A DNA stretch of 64,000 nucleotides. Source: Candidatus Poribacteria bacterium (GTDB lineage Bacteria; Poribacteria; WGA-4E; WGA-3G). Within the stretch, counting starts at the first letter, position 1. Each line of letters begins with the position of its first letter. A model generated the notes under the pieces. The model did no database searches. It was not told the origin of the DNA and was given only the letters and a program-made list of their open reading frames with translations. The stretch spans positions 1 to 64,000 of the forward strand of contig JAJEDN010000061.1 in NCBI GenBank assembly GCA_022821495.1, read 5' to 3'. Made by a program: the position numbers and the translations under genes. Below, in pieces: positions 9,268 to 17,314 of this stretch.

Positions 9268-9316
9268 CTATCCCTTATTGCGTCTCGGGATAGGATTTAA
9301 CTGGACCCAATAAGGG
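9268..9316 (+). promoter_or_regulatory. Possible two-state leader hairpin before a membrane protein gene
   Basis: Stem A pairs CTATCCC (9268-9274) with GGGATAG (9287-9293). Stem B pairs CCCTTATTG (9272-9280) with CAATAAGGG (9308-9316). They share bases 9272-9274 and cannot form together. Stem B ends directly against the ribosome-binding site (aaaaggagaa, 9317-9326). This geometry suits translational control, but the ligand or signal is unknown and no known riboswitch is recognised. Confidence 0.4.
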
Positions 9317-9332
9317 AAAAGGAGAAATTTTC

Positions 9333-9761
9333 ATGGAATCCCTCAAGCGATTCATAGGTGTCGTGCTTATCGTCATTGCGGCGATAGTCGCCATCCAGAC
9401 AATTCTTGAGCCAATTTACCACACCTCCACCGCTGATAGTCCGCACAGTTCCGCTTGGGACTACATCAACCCGCTCTCTGCGATTTCGGTAATCCTGGGG
9501 CTGATATTCGGCTACATTCGCATGAGTCGCGTCGGAGCAGATTCAAGCGTTCAAGAGTTCATAGCGGCGAACACACTATTCTACGGGTTCATTTTCACAG
9601 CCATAATTTTCTTCTGGAACTGGTTCGGTATCATGGGGATCGCGTCAGAATTTACGGCTGTCGGCATGGACACCCGAAGTTTAGTGTGGATTCTCTTTGA
9701 TGCCATACTTCCACTGTTGAATATCGCAATGGGTATCCATCTGCTACGTGCCAGTGAATAG
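9333..9761 (+). CDS. Small four-helix membrane protein of unknown function
   Basis: 142 residues with four clear hydrophobic segments at roughly 7-24, 48-63, 83-103 and 115-137. A short polar loop after the first helix (about residues 28-42) contains histidines and serines. I do not recognise the family. The start is fixed by a strong Shine-Dalgarno sequence (aaaaggagaa) seven bases before the ATG, next to the leader hairpin. A rho-independent terminator follows at 9846, so it is probably a single-gene transcript. Confidence 0.7.
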   Translation: MESLKRFIGVVLIVIAAIVAIQTILEPIYHTSTADSPHSSAWDYINPLSAISVILGLIFGYIRMSRVGADSSVQEFIAANTLFYGFIFTAIIFFWNWFGIMGIASEFTAVGMDTRSLVWILFDAILPLLNIAMGIHLLRASE

Positions 9762-9845
9762 GCAACGAAGCCTATTTCAGCGTTAACATTCTGGTTCATG
9801 GTAGGGCGATTATCAAATGGATGTGCCATTACGGACCTAAAAGCG

Positions 9846-9880
9846 AAGTGCGCGCTTTCCAAGTGCGCACTTTACTTTTT
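9846..9880 (+). terminator. Rho-independent terminator
   Basis: AAGTGCGC (9846-9853) pairs with GCGCACTT (9865-9872), followed by a T-rich tract to 9880. It ends the small membrane protein gene. Confidence 0.75.
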
Positions 9881-9945
9881 CATAGACAATTTTCGGGATT
9901 CCTGATACTCTTACATCTAAGACAACAACTCAATAGGAGAAATCT

Positions 9946-10701
9946 ATGGAAATAAGACCCAATCGCGTTAAAGAAAAATTAGCAAATGGCGATCTCGCGT
10001 ATGTCATCTCAGGACTCACAAATGCTGATGATATAGACATCTTCGGTCCAAACGGATTCGACGGTGTATGGTTGGAAGGCGAACACGGTGCTGTTGATGC
10101 GTCACGAATCGGCGATCTGACACGTGCATGCGACCTCTGGGGCATGACTTCTATCACACGGGTCAATCAAAATGACCAAGGGCTTATCTACCGTACGCTT
10201 GACTGTGGTTCGATGGGGATTTGTGTCCCGCACGTCAACACAAAAGCGGAAGCGCAGAACGTCGTGGATGGCGCGAAATTCGCGCCGATCGGACACCGGG
10301 GGATGTTCACCAGTCGGCAAGGCTACGGTGTAGACAACTATTTTGACGTGGCAAACGCACAGACACTCGTCATTGTCTTGATTGAAGATATTGTTGCGGT
10401 TAACAACTTAGACGAGATCCTCACTGTTGATCATATTGACGTGTTTTTCGTCGCACCCTCAGATTTAGCGACTTCTATGGGGCATATCGGGAACCTAACC
10501 CACCCAGATGTTCAGAGCACAATAGATACAGCACTCGCTCGTATCCAAGCGGCGGGACGCGTTGCCGGTACCTTAACGCTTGATGCCATGGTTGAGAAAT
10601 ATGTCAAGGCGGGTGTGCGGTTTTTAATGACAGGTGTTGGTGGATGGATTACGTCCGGTGCTGCGGCATATAAAGAATGCGCGGAAAGCGCGAAACCCTA
10701 A
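9946..10701 (+). CDS. HpcH/HpaI-family aldolase (2-keto-3-deoxy sugar-acid aldolase type)
   Basis: Class II (metal-dependent) aldolase of 251 residues that cleaves 2-keto-3-deoxy acids to pyruvate plus an aldehyde. Family landmarks are WLEGEHGA near residue 45, the ICVPHVN strand, GHRGMF with the catalytic-site arginine, and the VFFVAPSDLATSMG segment near 165-178. Relatives include HpaI and the 2-keto-3-deoxy-L-rhamnonate aldolase YfaU. The convergent neighbour is an L-fuconate dehydratase, whose product is a 2-keto-3-deoxy sugar acid; a joint role in deoxysugar catabolism is inferred. ggaga precedes the ATG and a strong terminator follows. Confidence 0.85.
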   Translation: MEIRPNRVKEKLANGDLAYVISGLTNADDIDIFGPNGFDGVWLEGEHGAVDASRIGDLTRACDLWGMTSITRVNQNDQGLIYRTLDCGSMGICVPHVNTKAEAQNVVDGAKFAPIGHRGMFTSRQGYGVDNYFDVANAQTLVIVLIEDIVAVNNLDEILTVDHIDVFFVAPSDLATSMGHIGNLTHPDVQSTIDTALARIQAAGRVAGTLTLDAMVEKYVKAGVRFLMTGVGGWITSGAAAYKECAESAKP

Positions 10702-10737
10702 CAGATCTAACTTTGACAGTGTTTCTTTTCATCATTC

Positions 10738-10763
10738 GCGCGGTTTTTTAACCGCGCATTTTT
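10738..10763 (+). terminator. Rho-independent terminator
   Basis: GCGCGGTT (10738-10745), loop TTTT, AACCGCGC (10750-10757), then an A/T tail. It lies between the convergent aldolase and fuconate dehydratase genes and could serve both. Confidence 0.75.
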
Positions 10764-10775
10764 ATTCACAGACAG

Positions 10776-12146
10776 TTACGCCAAAAAAGTGACTCCGCCA
10801 GATGCCTCTCTACCTTGCCAGACTGAACCTGTCGGATAGGTGTGCTTCTCAACGAAGGCTGGATACATCTCAAGTCCCCAGCCCGGCACCGTTGGTGTAA
10901 CGTAGGCACCATTGCGGACTTGGATCGGATGTAGGAAAACATCCTCTTGTAAGAAGTTGAGATATTCAACGACTTGCGTATCTGAGTGTGCGGCAACGCA
11001 AATCTGATCCCAAATGGCGTAGTGCTGAATCATGTTGCACAAACCGATGCCACCACCATGCGGACAAACTGGAATATTATACTTCGCCGCCATTAAGATA
11101 ACCGCCAACACATCATTGACACCACCTAACCGTGTTGCATCAATCTGACAATACTGAATTGCACCACTTGTGATTAATTGTTTGAAGATAACAGGGGACG
11201 GCACTTGTTCCCCTGTAGCGACACCAATGCCGTGCTTCTCCAAAGCACGCGATATTTTTACAAAGCCGAGCACATCATCGCGCGCTGTCGGTTCTTCAAT
11301 CCAGGTCGGTTTGAATTCTGCTAACGCCTTCATATAGGCGATCGCCTCATCAACACCCCAGATCTGATTTGCGTCTAACATCAAAAGCGCGTCTGAACCG
11401 ATTGCTTCTCGGATAAAAGCGAGTCGTTTCTTGTCAAAATTGAGATCCTGTCCGACTTTCATCTTGAAGCAGTCGAGTCCGGCTGCTTTCACTTGATTCA
11501 CCGTCTCAATAATCTGTTCATCCGTTAGACCGAGCCATCCTGCAGTGGAATACGCCTTCGGTCCCTGTTGACGGAGCTGCTGTTCACGGGTTTCTCGGCT
11601 GTCCCAATGTGTATGGAGAATTTCTGCGGCTTCGTCAGGTGTCAGCGCGTCTCTCAAATACCGCCAATCGATGGATTGCACAATTTTCTCTGGCGGCAAA
11701 TCGATCAGTAGTTTCCAGAGCGGTTTATCAACGAGTTTTGCCCAGACATCCCACATCGCGTTGACGATGCTCCCGATCGCCATCCGATTGACACCGTCTG
11801 CGAGCCAGCGTAACTGGTGATGGTCTACGAGCAGTTTGTGAAACGCCCCCGGATCCTCAACGAAAGTGTTCACGTCCATCCCGACAACGAGTTGTGTGAG
11901 GTCTTTAACCCCGTAGGCGATCCAATCGTTCCCAGCACCAGCAGTGAAAGCGACTGAAATGCCCTGATGTCCGGTGTCTGTTTCTATTGTTGTGAGCACT
12001 GCGGAATAGTTTGGCTTCTTATGGAAGGGATCAGAACCGAGTAGCGTATCCGATGTAGGAACTCGTAGATCAACAACGTTGATTTTATTTATTTTTGGCG
12101 CAGCTTGCAAGCCAAAACTTGCTATAGATTGTCCTGAAATTTTCAT
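10776..12146 (-). CDS. L-fuconate dehydratase-like enolase-superfamily enzyme
   Basis: Dehydrates a sugar acid to a 2-keto-3-deoxy acid in the cytoplasm. Mandelate-racemase-group landmarks: the KxK base pair K228/K230 (CFKMKVG), metal ligands in DAN (D258), WIEEP (E284/E285) and TGEQ (E313), and the general acid/base H363 in CPHGGGIGLC. At 456 residues, with the TAGWLGLTDEQI and IDATRLGGVNDVLAV segments, it fits the L-fuconate dehydratase/ENOSF1 subgroup better than galactonate or gluconate dehydratases. aaggag lies about ten bases before ATG 12146. It is divergent from the cobalamin adenosyltransferase across a 44-bp gap. Fucose-rich polysaccharide use would fit the sulfatase elsewhere in the window. 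Confidence 0.82.
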   Translation of the reverse strand: MKISGQSIASFGLQAAPKINKINVVDLRVPTSDTLLGSDPFHKKPNYSAVLTTIETDTGHQGISVAFTAGAGNDWIAYGVKDLTQLVVGMDVNTFVEDPGAFHKLLVDHHQLRWLADGVNRMAIGSIVNAMWDVWAKLVDKPLWKLLIDLPPEKIVQSIDWRYLRDALTPDEAAEILHTHWDSRETREQQLRQQGPKAYSTAGWLGLTDEQIIETVNQVKAAGLDCFKMKVGQDLNFDKKRLAFIREAIGSDALLMLDANQIWGVDEAIAYMKALAEFKPTWIEEPTARDDVLGFVKISRALEKHGIGVATGEQVPSPVIFKQLITSGAIQYCQIDATRLGGVNDVLAVILMAAKYNIPVCPHGGGIGLCNMIQHYAIWDQICVAAHSDTQVVEYLNFLQEDVFLHPIQVRNGAYVTPTVPGWGLEMYPAFVEKHTYPTGSVWQGREASGGVTFLA

Positions 12147-12153
12147 ACGTGAC

Positions 12154-12182
12154 TTGACTCCTTTTTCTTCAAAGTATATAAT
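12154..12182 (+). promoter_or_regulatory. Near-consensus promoter giving a leaderless transcript
   Basis: TTGACT (12154-12159), 17-bp spacer, TATAAT (12177-12182). The ATG of the next gene is at 12191, eight bases after the -10 box, so transcription should start at or within a base or two of the start codon. No Shine-Dalgarno sequence exists. On the opposite strand the same A/T tract reads TATACT and may be the -10 box of the divergent dehydratase gene. Confidence 0.65.
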
Positions 12183-12190
12183 GGATCGAT

Positions 12191-12733
12191 ATGAAAATCT
12201 ACACTAAATTTGGTGATACTGGGGAAACCGCGCTGTACGGTGGGACAAGAGTCGGAAAAGATGCCCCGCGCATTGAGGCGATCGGGACTGTCGATGAACT
12301 CAACGCTTACATCGGCTATGCGCAAACGCTCATTGATGATACAGACCTCTCCGATCTGATGGCGCAGATCCAAAATCATCTCTTCGCGGTCGGCGCAGAT
12401 TTGGCAACGCCTGCGACCCACACGAAAGCTGCTGACTTTCGCATATCGGCGGACTTCACAACAGTGATGGAAACCGCGATAGACACACTTTCGGAGGAAC
12501 TTCCGCCGCTGACGAACTTTATTCTCCCCGGTGGATGCGCTGCCGGTGCTATTTTACATATTGCGCGCGTCGTATGTCGCCGAAGTGAACGCCGTGTCGT
12601 TCATCTTGCAAACGAAACGGAAGTCAATCCAGAAATAATTCGGAGTTTGAATAGACTTTCGGACCTCCTGTTTGTTATGGCTCGCACAACGAATTTCCGC
12701 GCACAAGTTTCTGAGCCGATTTGGGAGTCGTAA
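12191..12733 (+). CDS. Cob(I)alamin adenosyltransferase, PduO type
   Basis: Transfers the adenosyl group of ATP to cob(I)alamin to make adenosylcobalamin. At 180 residues it has the PduO/MMAB layout: the N-terminal KFGDTGETALYGG segment (ATP phosphate loop), VDELNAYIG in the first helix, and the C-terminal active-site helices with CRRSERR and LNRLSDLLF. Cobalamin-dependent methylmalonyl-CoA mutase or a similar enzyme presumably exists elsewhere. The start is set by the promoter immediately upstream, which leaves no leader. Confidence 0.9.
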   Translation: MKIYTKFGDTGETALYGGTRVGKDAPRIEAIGTVDELNAYIGYAQTLIDDTDLSDLMAQIQNHLFAVGADLATPATHTKAADFRISADFTTVMETAIDTLSEELPPLTNFILPGGCAAGAILHIARVVCRRSERRVVHLANETEVNPEIIRSLNRLSDLLFVMARTTNFRAQVSEPIWES

Positions 12734-12884
12734 CCAAGTTGAAAAAAAGAGTTATATTGTATTGCGTAATATGTTAGAATAAAAAACACCTACGCCGTAT
12801 TACTTTATCAATCTTCTCGCCAAGACTCCATGCTTTAGCTTGTGGGATGTAGGCGGGTGTTGGGTTTTGTAGTAGAAAAAAGAT

Positions 12885-12913
12885 TTGACATTCGGTCTAA
12901 AATGTGGTGTAAT
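12885..12913 (+). promoter_or_regulatory. Promoter inside the tnpB element left end
   Basis: TTGACA (12885-12890), 17-bp spacer, TGTAAT (12908-12913), about 100 bp before the tnpB ATG. The likely transcript carries a structured leader. Confidence 0.5.
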
Positions 12914-13010
12914 TAGAGTATCAAGTTGGTAGACAGGTTAAGCACAATCCCTTAATTGTGTGTCTGCCTACCGACTTAACCGGGGTTAAAGACTTGGTGC
13001 TTGATAGTCC

Positions 13011-14129
13011 ATGAAAATCTATAAATACCCACTTGGGAAACAATCTAATACACTCCGCATAGGCAACTTGCTTGATGATATGTGGCAAGTGCATGAATAC
13101 TTCCATAAATGGCAGCGTCAGCGATATAAAGACGGGTTGCCGTATGCGAACTATTATGCTATGGATAGCCATGTGAAGGTATTGAAACAGACGACACACC
13201 CACATTGGCAAGCGTTGCCGTCTCAAGCCATCCAGCAGGAACTGAAACGGATTGATAAGGCATACGACAACTTTTTTAAGAAACTTGGTGGCAGACCGAA
13301 AATCAAAAAGCGTCACAAGTTTAAGTCTATCACTTACCCAGGTACTGCGGGGTGGTCTCTAAAAAATAATCGTATCACGTTGACATTCCGTAAATGGAAT
13401 CCTCAAACACGCAAATGGGAATTTGATAAAGTTCGATATACTTTCCATAAGCACCGTCAGTGGCACGGAACTATCAGTCGTATCACAATCAAGCGTGATA
13501 GTTGCGGGAACTATTGGCTTTGTATTACAACGACCTATACAGATTTTAGACCTCTGCCGACTACAGGTAAAAGCGTAGGGGCAGATTTCGGTATGAAAGA
13601 CGCATATTTGACGCTGAGTACAGGTGAGAAAATACAGCACCCTCAACCTCTGAAACACGCCTTGAACAAACTCCGATCTCTCAACAAAGAACTTTCTCGT
13701 AAAGTCAAAGGTTCTAATGGCTGGTGGCGGTGTGTCAGGCAACTCGCACGTCTCTATGAGAAAGTTACGAACCAACGCAAAGACTTTCATTGGCAACTCG
13801 CCTCTAAACTCTGTAAAAAATTTGATACGATTGTCCTTGAAACCTTGAACCTTGAGGGCATGAAACGCCTGTGGGGTCGTAAAGTCTCCGACCTTGCCTT
13901 CTATCAGTTTGTTGAGATATTGCGGTATAAGTGTCAAAAACATAAGCGTCGTTTAGAACAAGTCGAACAATGGACCGCTACAACTAAACCTTGTAGCGAT
14001 TGCGGTTTTCACAACGAAAATCTGACATTGAACGACCGGCAGTGGACATGCCCTGAATGTGGTTCACAGCACGACAGAGACATAAACGCTGCGATAAACA
14101 TTTTGCGGGCAGGGATAGCTGTCACCTGA
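13011..14129 (+). CDS. tnpB: TnpB RNA-guided nuclease
   Basis: 372-residue OrfB/TnpB protein, ancestor family of Cas12. The split RuvC active site is complete: D192 (SVGADFGMKDAY), E277 (IVLETLNLEG) and D357 (HDRDINAA). The zinc ribbon between the last two is C328/C331 and C347/C350. Known members use a right-end-derived omegaRNA to cut DNA next to a transposon-adjacent motif and so maintain the element. The intact residues suggest a live nuclease, not a decayed regulator. Upstream are an element-internal promoter and palindromes; downstream is the omegaRNA-like right end. ATG 13011 has no obvious Shine-Dalgarno sequence. Confidence 0.92.
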   Translation: MKIYKYPLGKQSNTLRIGNLLDDMWQVHEYFHKWQRQRYKDGLPYANYYAMDSHVKVLKQTTHPHWQALPSQAIQQELKRIDKAYDNFFKKLGGRPKIKKRHKFKSITYPGTAGWSLKNNRITLTFRKWNPQTRKWEFDKVRYTFHKHRQWHGTISRITIKRDSCGNYWLCITTTYTDFRPLPTTGKSVGADFGMKDAYLTLSTGEKIQHPQPLKHALNKLRSLNKELSRKVKGSNGWWRCVRQLARLYEKVTNQRKDFHWQLASKLCKKFDTIVLETLNLEGMKRLWGRKVSDLAFYQFVEILRYKCQKHKRRLEQVEQWTATTKPCSDCGFHNENLTLNDRQWTCPECGSQHDRDINAAINILRAGIAVT

Positions 14130-14257
14130 CAATATGCCTGTAGGATACTCCAGGGAAATGCCCGCTGGTGGAGCGACAGTTAGACGGTGGACTCTTTGAG
14201 AAAACCGCAGTCGCTATGAAACCGAAGCCCCTACCTTTAGGTAGTGGGTGCTATCAC
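14130..14257 (+). ncRNA. Candidate omegaRNA (right end of the tnpB element)
   Basis: The 128 bases after the tnpB stop end in the hairpin CTACC-TTTA-GGTAG flanked by CCC/GGG (14228-14247) and then tgctatcac, matching the usual right-end layout. In characterised TnpB systems the RNA continues past the element edge, and the flanking bases form the guide. Here the guide would start near 14258 and run over the ribosome-binding site of the lipoprotein gene. The 5' end of the RNA, often inside tnpB, cannot be set from sequence. Confidence 0.55.
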
Positions 14258-14277
14258 TTACCAAAGGAGACAGAATG

Positions 14278-15048
14278 ATGGATTTGAAATTAGCAAATAT
14301 ATTTTTAATAGCTGCCATCACACTCATGGCGTTCACTGGTTGTGGCAGATCACAAGACCCCGTCTTAGATGCGGTGTCACCAGCAGAGGCTACCATGGAT
14401 GAGATGACTATGGTTGACATGGAAAATGGTCCAGTGAGTTTAGTCTGGTTAGTTGACTATCCAGAAGGGACAAAAGATGCGTATCTTGAATGGATTGCGT
14501 CCGTTGCACCGACGTTACAAGCCCCGGATGAGGTCAATCGGATAAGATCTTACGATAATGTTGAGGATGTCAGCCCACACCGGTTTGTCGAGTTTGAATT
14601 TGACAGTTTTCTTGATGCGGCGGCATATATGAATCGTCCAGAGATCGCTGCCGTTTTTGAAGATCTTCCCAACCACGCAACCAAAGTGAGCGCGCATACG
14701 TTTATTGAACGTTCTGACTACGCAAAAACCGAGAAAAAGGATTGGCCGATTAAAGGTATTATCTTTATTGAATATCCCTTAGGCGGTAAAGCAGCATATC
14801 TTGAATGGGTTGACTCCGTTTCCTCAGTCCTCGTAGGCCCTCCTCAGTTGAAAGGGATAGCCTCTTACGACAACTATAATGGTGAATCTCCACATCGGCT
14901 TGTTACGATGGAGTTTGCGACCCAGGAGGATGTCACTGCTTATGAGGAATTGGAAGAAATAATGGATATTGAGGCTGAACTTGGTCTCCGTGCAGCCAGT
15001 TGGGTCTTACATACATTTGAGTTACGCTCAGACTACATCAAGGAATAA
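14278..15048 (+). CDS. Lipoprotein with two repeated alpha/beta-barrel-like domains
   Basis: About 256 residues. A lipoprotein signal ends in FTGC (C22). The mature part holds two homologous halves. Each begins with a hydrophobic strand (SLVWLVDYPEGTKDAYLEW and IIFIEYPLGGKAAYLEW), continues with SYDN...SPHR and ends with a helix and HTF.E/LRSDY. This is the pattern of dimeric alpha/beta-barrel (ferredoxin-like) proteins such as ABM or NIPSNAP types, here as a covalent dimer. Function unknown; ligand binding outside the cytoplasmic membrane is inferred. ggaga is seven bases before ATG 14278 (ATG 14275 also possible). The tnpB element ends 20 bp upstream and must have displaced or replaced its promoter. 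Confidence 0.7.
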   Translation: MDLKLANIFLIAAITLMAFTGCGRSQDPVLDAVSPAEATMDEMTMVDMENGPVSLVWLVDYPEGTKDAYLEWIASVAPTLQAPDEVNRIRSYDNVEDVSPHRFVEFEFDSFLDAAAYMNRPEIAAVFEDLPNHATKVSAHTFIERSDYAKTEKKDWPIKGIIFIEYPLGGKAAYLEWVDSVSSVLVGPPQLKGIASYDNYNGESPHRLVTMEFATQEDVTAYEELEEIMDIEAELGLRAASWVLHTFELRSDYIKE

Positions 15049-15075
15049 TGCCTCTCGGTCTGTTTTCTTGTTGAA

Positions 15076-15108
15076 GGCGCGCTTTCCGAGCGCGCCTCTC
15101 TTTTTTCT
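15076..15108 (+). terminator. Rho-independent terminator
   Basis: GGCGCGC (15076-15082) pairs with GCGCGCC (15090-15096), followed by a T-rich run. It lies between the lipoprotein gene and the convergent WD40 gene and is very similar in form to the terminator at 9846. Confidence 0.8.
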
Positions 15109-15114
15109 TGCACC

Positions 15115-17133
15115 TCACTCCATCGCTTTTGCAACCGCGACAAGGTCAAGGATATTGACAACCCCATCATCGTTTATATCTGCAGCATTTTCTTTTTCAA
15201 CATGCCCAAGGCGAGTAGCAATAAACGCTAAATCATCAATATTGACACACCCATCACCGTTAACATCTTCAAGTGCTTCAGACTGAACTTCCCACAAGAG
15301 AATCGTGCCATCCGCACCGCCGCTGGCGAGCGTGCGCCCATCTGGTGAAAACGCAACGGAATTAACCTCATACGTATGCCCTGTAAGTCCCCCTTGATTT
15401 TGACCTGTCTGTGGGTTCCATAATTGAACGGTGCCATCTCCACCACCGCTGGCAAGCGTCTTTCCATCCAGCGAAAACGCAACCGAAGTTACACCTTCCG
15501 TATGTCCGTTAAGGGTTTGTCTGAGCATGTTAGTTTCTGTATCCCACAATCGAATGGTGTTATCCCAACTTCCACTGGCGAGTGTCTTGCCATCTGACGA
15601 AAATGCTAAGGTGGTAATGGGCCCCTCATGCCCATTGATAGCTGCTCTTAAGTGCACAGCAGAGACATCCCACAACAAAATAGTACCTTCTCTACCCGCA
15701 CTTGCAAGTGTTTCTCCATTTGGTGAAAAAATCACGCTATTAAAACTGTCGCGGTGTTCATCAAGGATGGTACGATTTTGGAGCCCCTCACGATCATGAA
15801 TCGTGTGTGCATCCCATAACCGGATTGTCCCATCAAATCTTCCACTTGCAAACGTCTCTCCGTCAGGTGAAAACGCAATAGCTCCATACCAATTTTGATA
15901 CCTCGCGTGAAGGTTTCCAGTGTGCACACCCCATATTAACACCTCCTCTGAACTACCACTAGCGAGCAGCTGCCCATCCGGTGAGAACGTAAGACCCCAA
16001 ACGTGGAACGCATCGGCTTCAAGCGTAGTGTGCGACTGTTGGGTCTTCATATCCCATAATTGAATCGTGTGGTTTGAACTACCGCTCGCCAAGGTACGCC
16101 CATCCGGCGAAAACGCAATGATGCCGACCCAATTCAGGTGTCCTCGGAGCGTAGTGCGATTCTCACCAGTTTCGAGGTCCCAAACCCGAAGCGCGCCATT
16201 TCCGCCCCCACTGATCAGCGTCTTCCCATCTGGAGAGAACGCTAACGCGTAAACGAACCATGTATGCGCTGTAAAAATTGCGAAGGCTTCGCCTGTTCGA
16301 GCATCCCACACTTCAATTAAGTAATCCGGCCAACCACTGCTACTGGCAAGCATTCTCCCGTCAAACGCAATAGCATCCACCGATTCCGCAGTTCTGAAGG
16401 TCCGTAGGAATTGACCTGTGTCTGTGTCCCACAATTCGATCTTCCGAATGTTCCTGTACTCTACAGCAACCACTTTTCCATCTGATGAGAATACAACATC
16501 TGCATATTTGTTCAGTGTTACATCTAAAGACTCATGTTGTTCCGTTAATATGTTCCATACTCGAATTGTTCCATCTCGACTCGCACTCACCAATTTGCGC
16601 CCATCTCCGACAAACGCAATAGCCTTTACTGAACCGGTGTGTCCGCTAAGGACAGTTTGCTGCACACCGGTTTCCGCGTCCCACAACAGGATTTCGTTAG
16701 CATTTGCGACAGCAAGCGTTTTGCCATCCGGTGAGAACACAAGAGTGTTAACGTCGTTCACATACCCTGTCAGCGTCGTACGGAGTTGTCCTTTGTAGAC
16801 ATCCCACACTTGAATCGGATCATCCCAGCTTGCACTGGCAAGCGTTTTGCCATCCGGCGAAAATGCTATTGCAGAGACCTCCCACGTATGACCGGTAAGT
16901 AAGGCGGTTTCTTTATAGGTACGCGCATCGTAGAGCCAAATCCCAATCGTACCCACCACAGCGAAATGCGTCCCATCGGGTGCATACTTGATGTCAATTA
17001 TACTACCTTTACCGAGTCGTCCTATCGCACCATCAGGCAAGTGCCATTGTGAAGAATTCTGTGCGAAACTGTTCGGTAAAAAGCATATAGAAACCAGTAA
17101 CAATCCGAAAATAAAAGACGTTTTCTGTTTCAC
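15115..17133 (-). CDS. Exported WD40-repeat protein with a dockerin-like C terminus
   Basis: About 672 residues. A signal peptide covers residues 1-25. The body consists of about fourteen WD40 blades (recurring FSPDGKTLASGS and IRLWD), enough for two seven-bladed propellers. The last ~55 residues hold two EF-hand-like loops, DVNGDGCVNIDD and DINDDGVVNILD, spaced as in type I dockerins, so they may bind calcium or a cohesin-like partner. The start is GTG 17131-17133, because aaggagg at 17144-17150 lies ten bases upstream and the signal peptide begins there; the longer frame from 17181 would run through that site. No catalytic domain is visible. Confidence 0.82.
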   Translation of the reverse strand: MKQKTSFIFGLLLVSICFLPNSFAQNSSQWHLPDGAIGRLGKGSIIDIKYAPDGTHFAVVGTIGIWLYDARTYKETALLTGHTWEVSAIAFSPDGKTLASASWDDPIQVWDVYKGQLRTTLTGYVNDVNTLVFSPDGKTLAVANANEILLWDAETGVQQTVLSGHTGSVKAIAFVGDGRKLVSASRDGTIRVWNILTEQHESLDVTLNKYADVVFSSDGKVVAVEYRNIRKIELWDTDTGQFLRTFRTAESVDAIAFDGRMLASSSGWPDYLIEVWDARTGEAFAIFTAHTWFVYALAFSPDGKTLISGGGNGALRVWDLETGENRTTLRGHLNWVGIIAFSPDGRTLASGSSNHTIQLWDMKTQQSHTTLEADAFHVWGLTFSPDGQLLASGSSEEVLIWGVHTGNLHARYQNWYGAIAFSPDGETFASGRFDGTIRLWDAHTIHDREGLQNRTILDEHRDSFNSVIFSPNGETLASAGREGTILLWDVSAVHLRAAINGHEGPITTLAFSSDGKTLASGSWDNTIRLWDTETNMLRQTLNGHTEGVTSVAFSLDGKTLASGGGDGTVQLWNPQTGQNQGGLTGHTYEVNSVAFSPDGRTLASGGADGTILLWEVQSEALEDVNGDGCVNIDDLAFIATRLGHVEKENAADINDDGVVNILDLVAVAKAME

Positions 17134-17314
17134 AAGTGGAGTGCCTCCTTTTGAAGTCATAATCTTCATAGTAACCAACAATGCAATTTATATGCCAACA
17201 CCTGAAACGTTGCGTATACCGCTGTATCCACCCGTAAGGCGAATCACTTGCACAAAAACGGGCAAATGCTTGTTCACACTGCACAATATAGGGCATCACA
17301 CGTCACAAATGCAT

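Larger units (their letters stand above)
12806..14257 (+). mobile_element. tnpB element of the IS200/IS605 group (IS1341-like, no tnpA)
   Basis: The left end contains an imperfect hairpin near 12828-12846 (CCATGC-TTTA-GC..TGG) and a GT-rich tract typical of these elements. A second palindrome surrounds 12929-12985, where CACAAT/ATTGTG and GGTAGACAG/CTGCCTACC pair. The right end is a hairpin at 14229-14247 ending in ctatcac. No Y1 transposase is encoded, so mobility would need help in trans. The exact left boundary is uncertain by some tens of bases. Confidence 0.65.

Noticed and set aside
9125..9313. 62-codon open frame before the membrane protein gene
   Set aside because: No ribosome-binding site, no protein-like composition, and it runs through the leader hairpins.
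17134..17181. Longer N terminus of the WD40 protein
   Set aside because: The aaggagg ribosome-binding site lies inside it and the signal peptide begins at the GTG at 17133.
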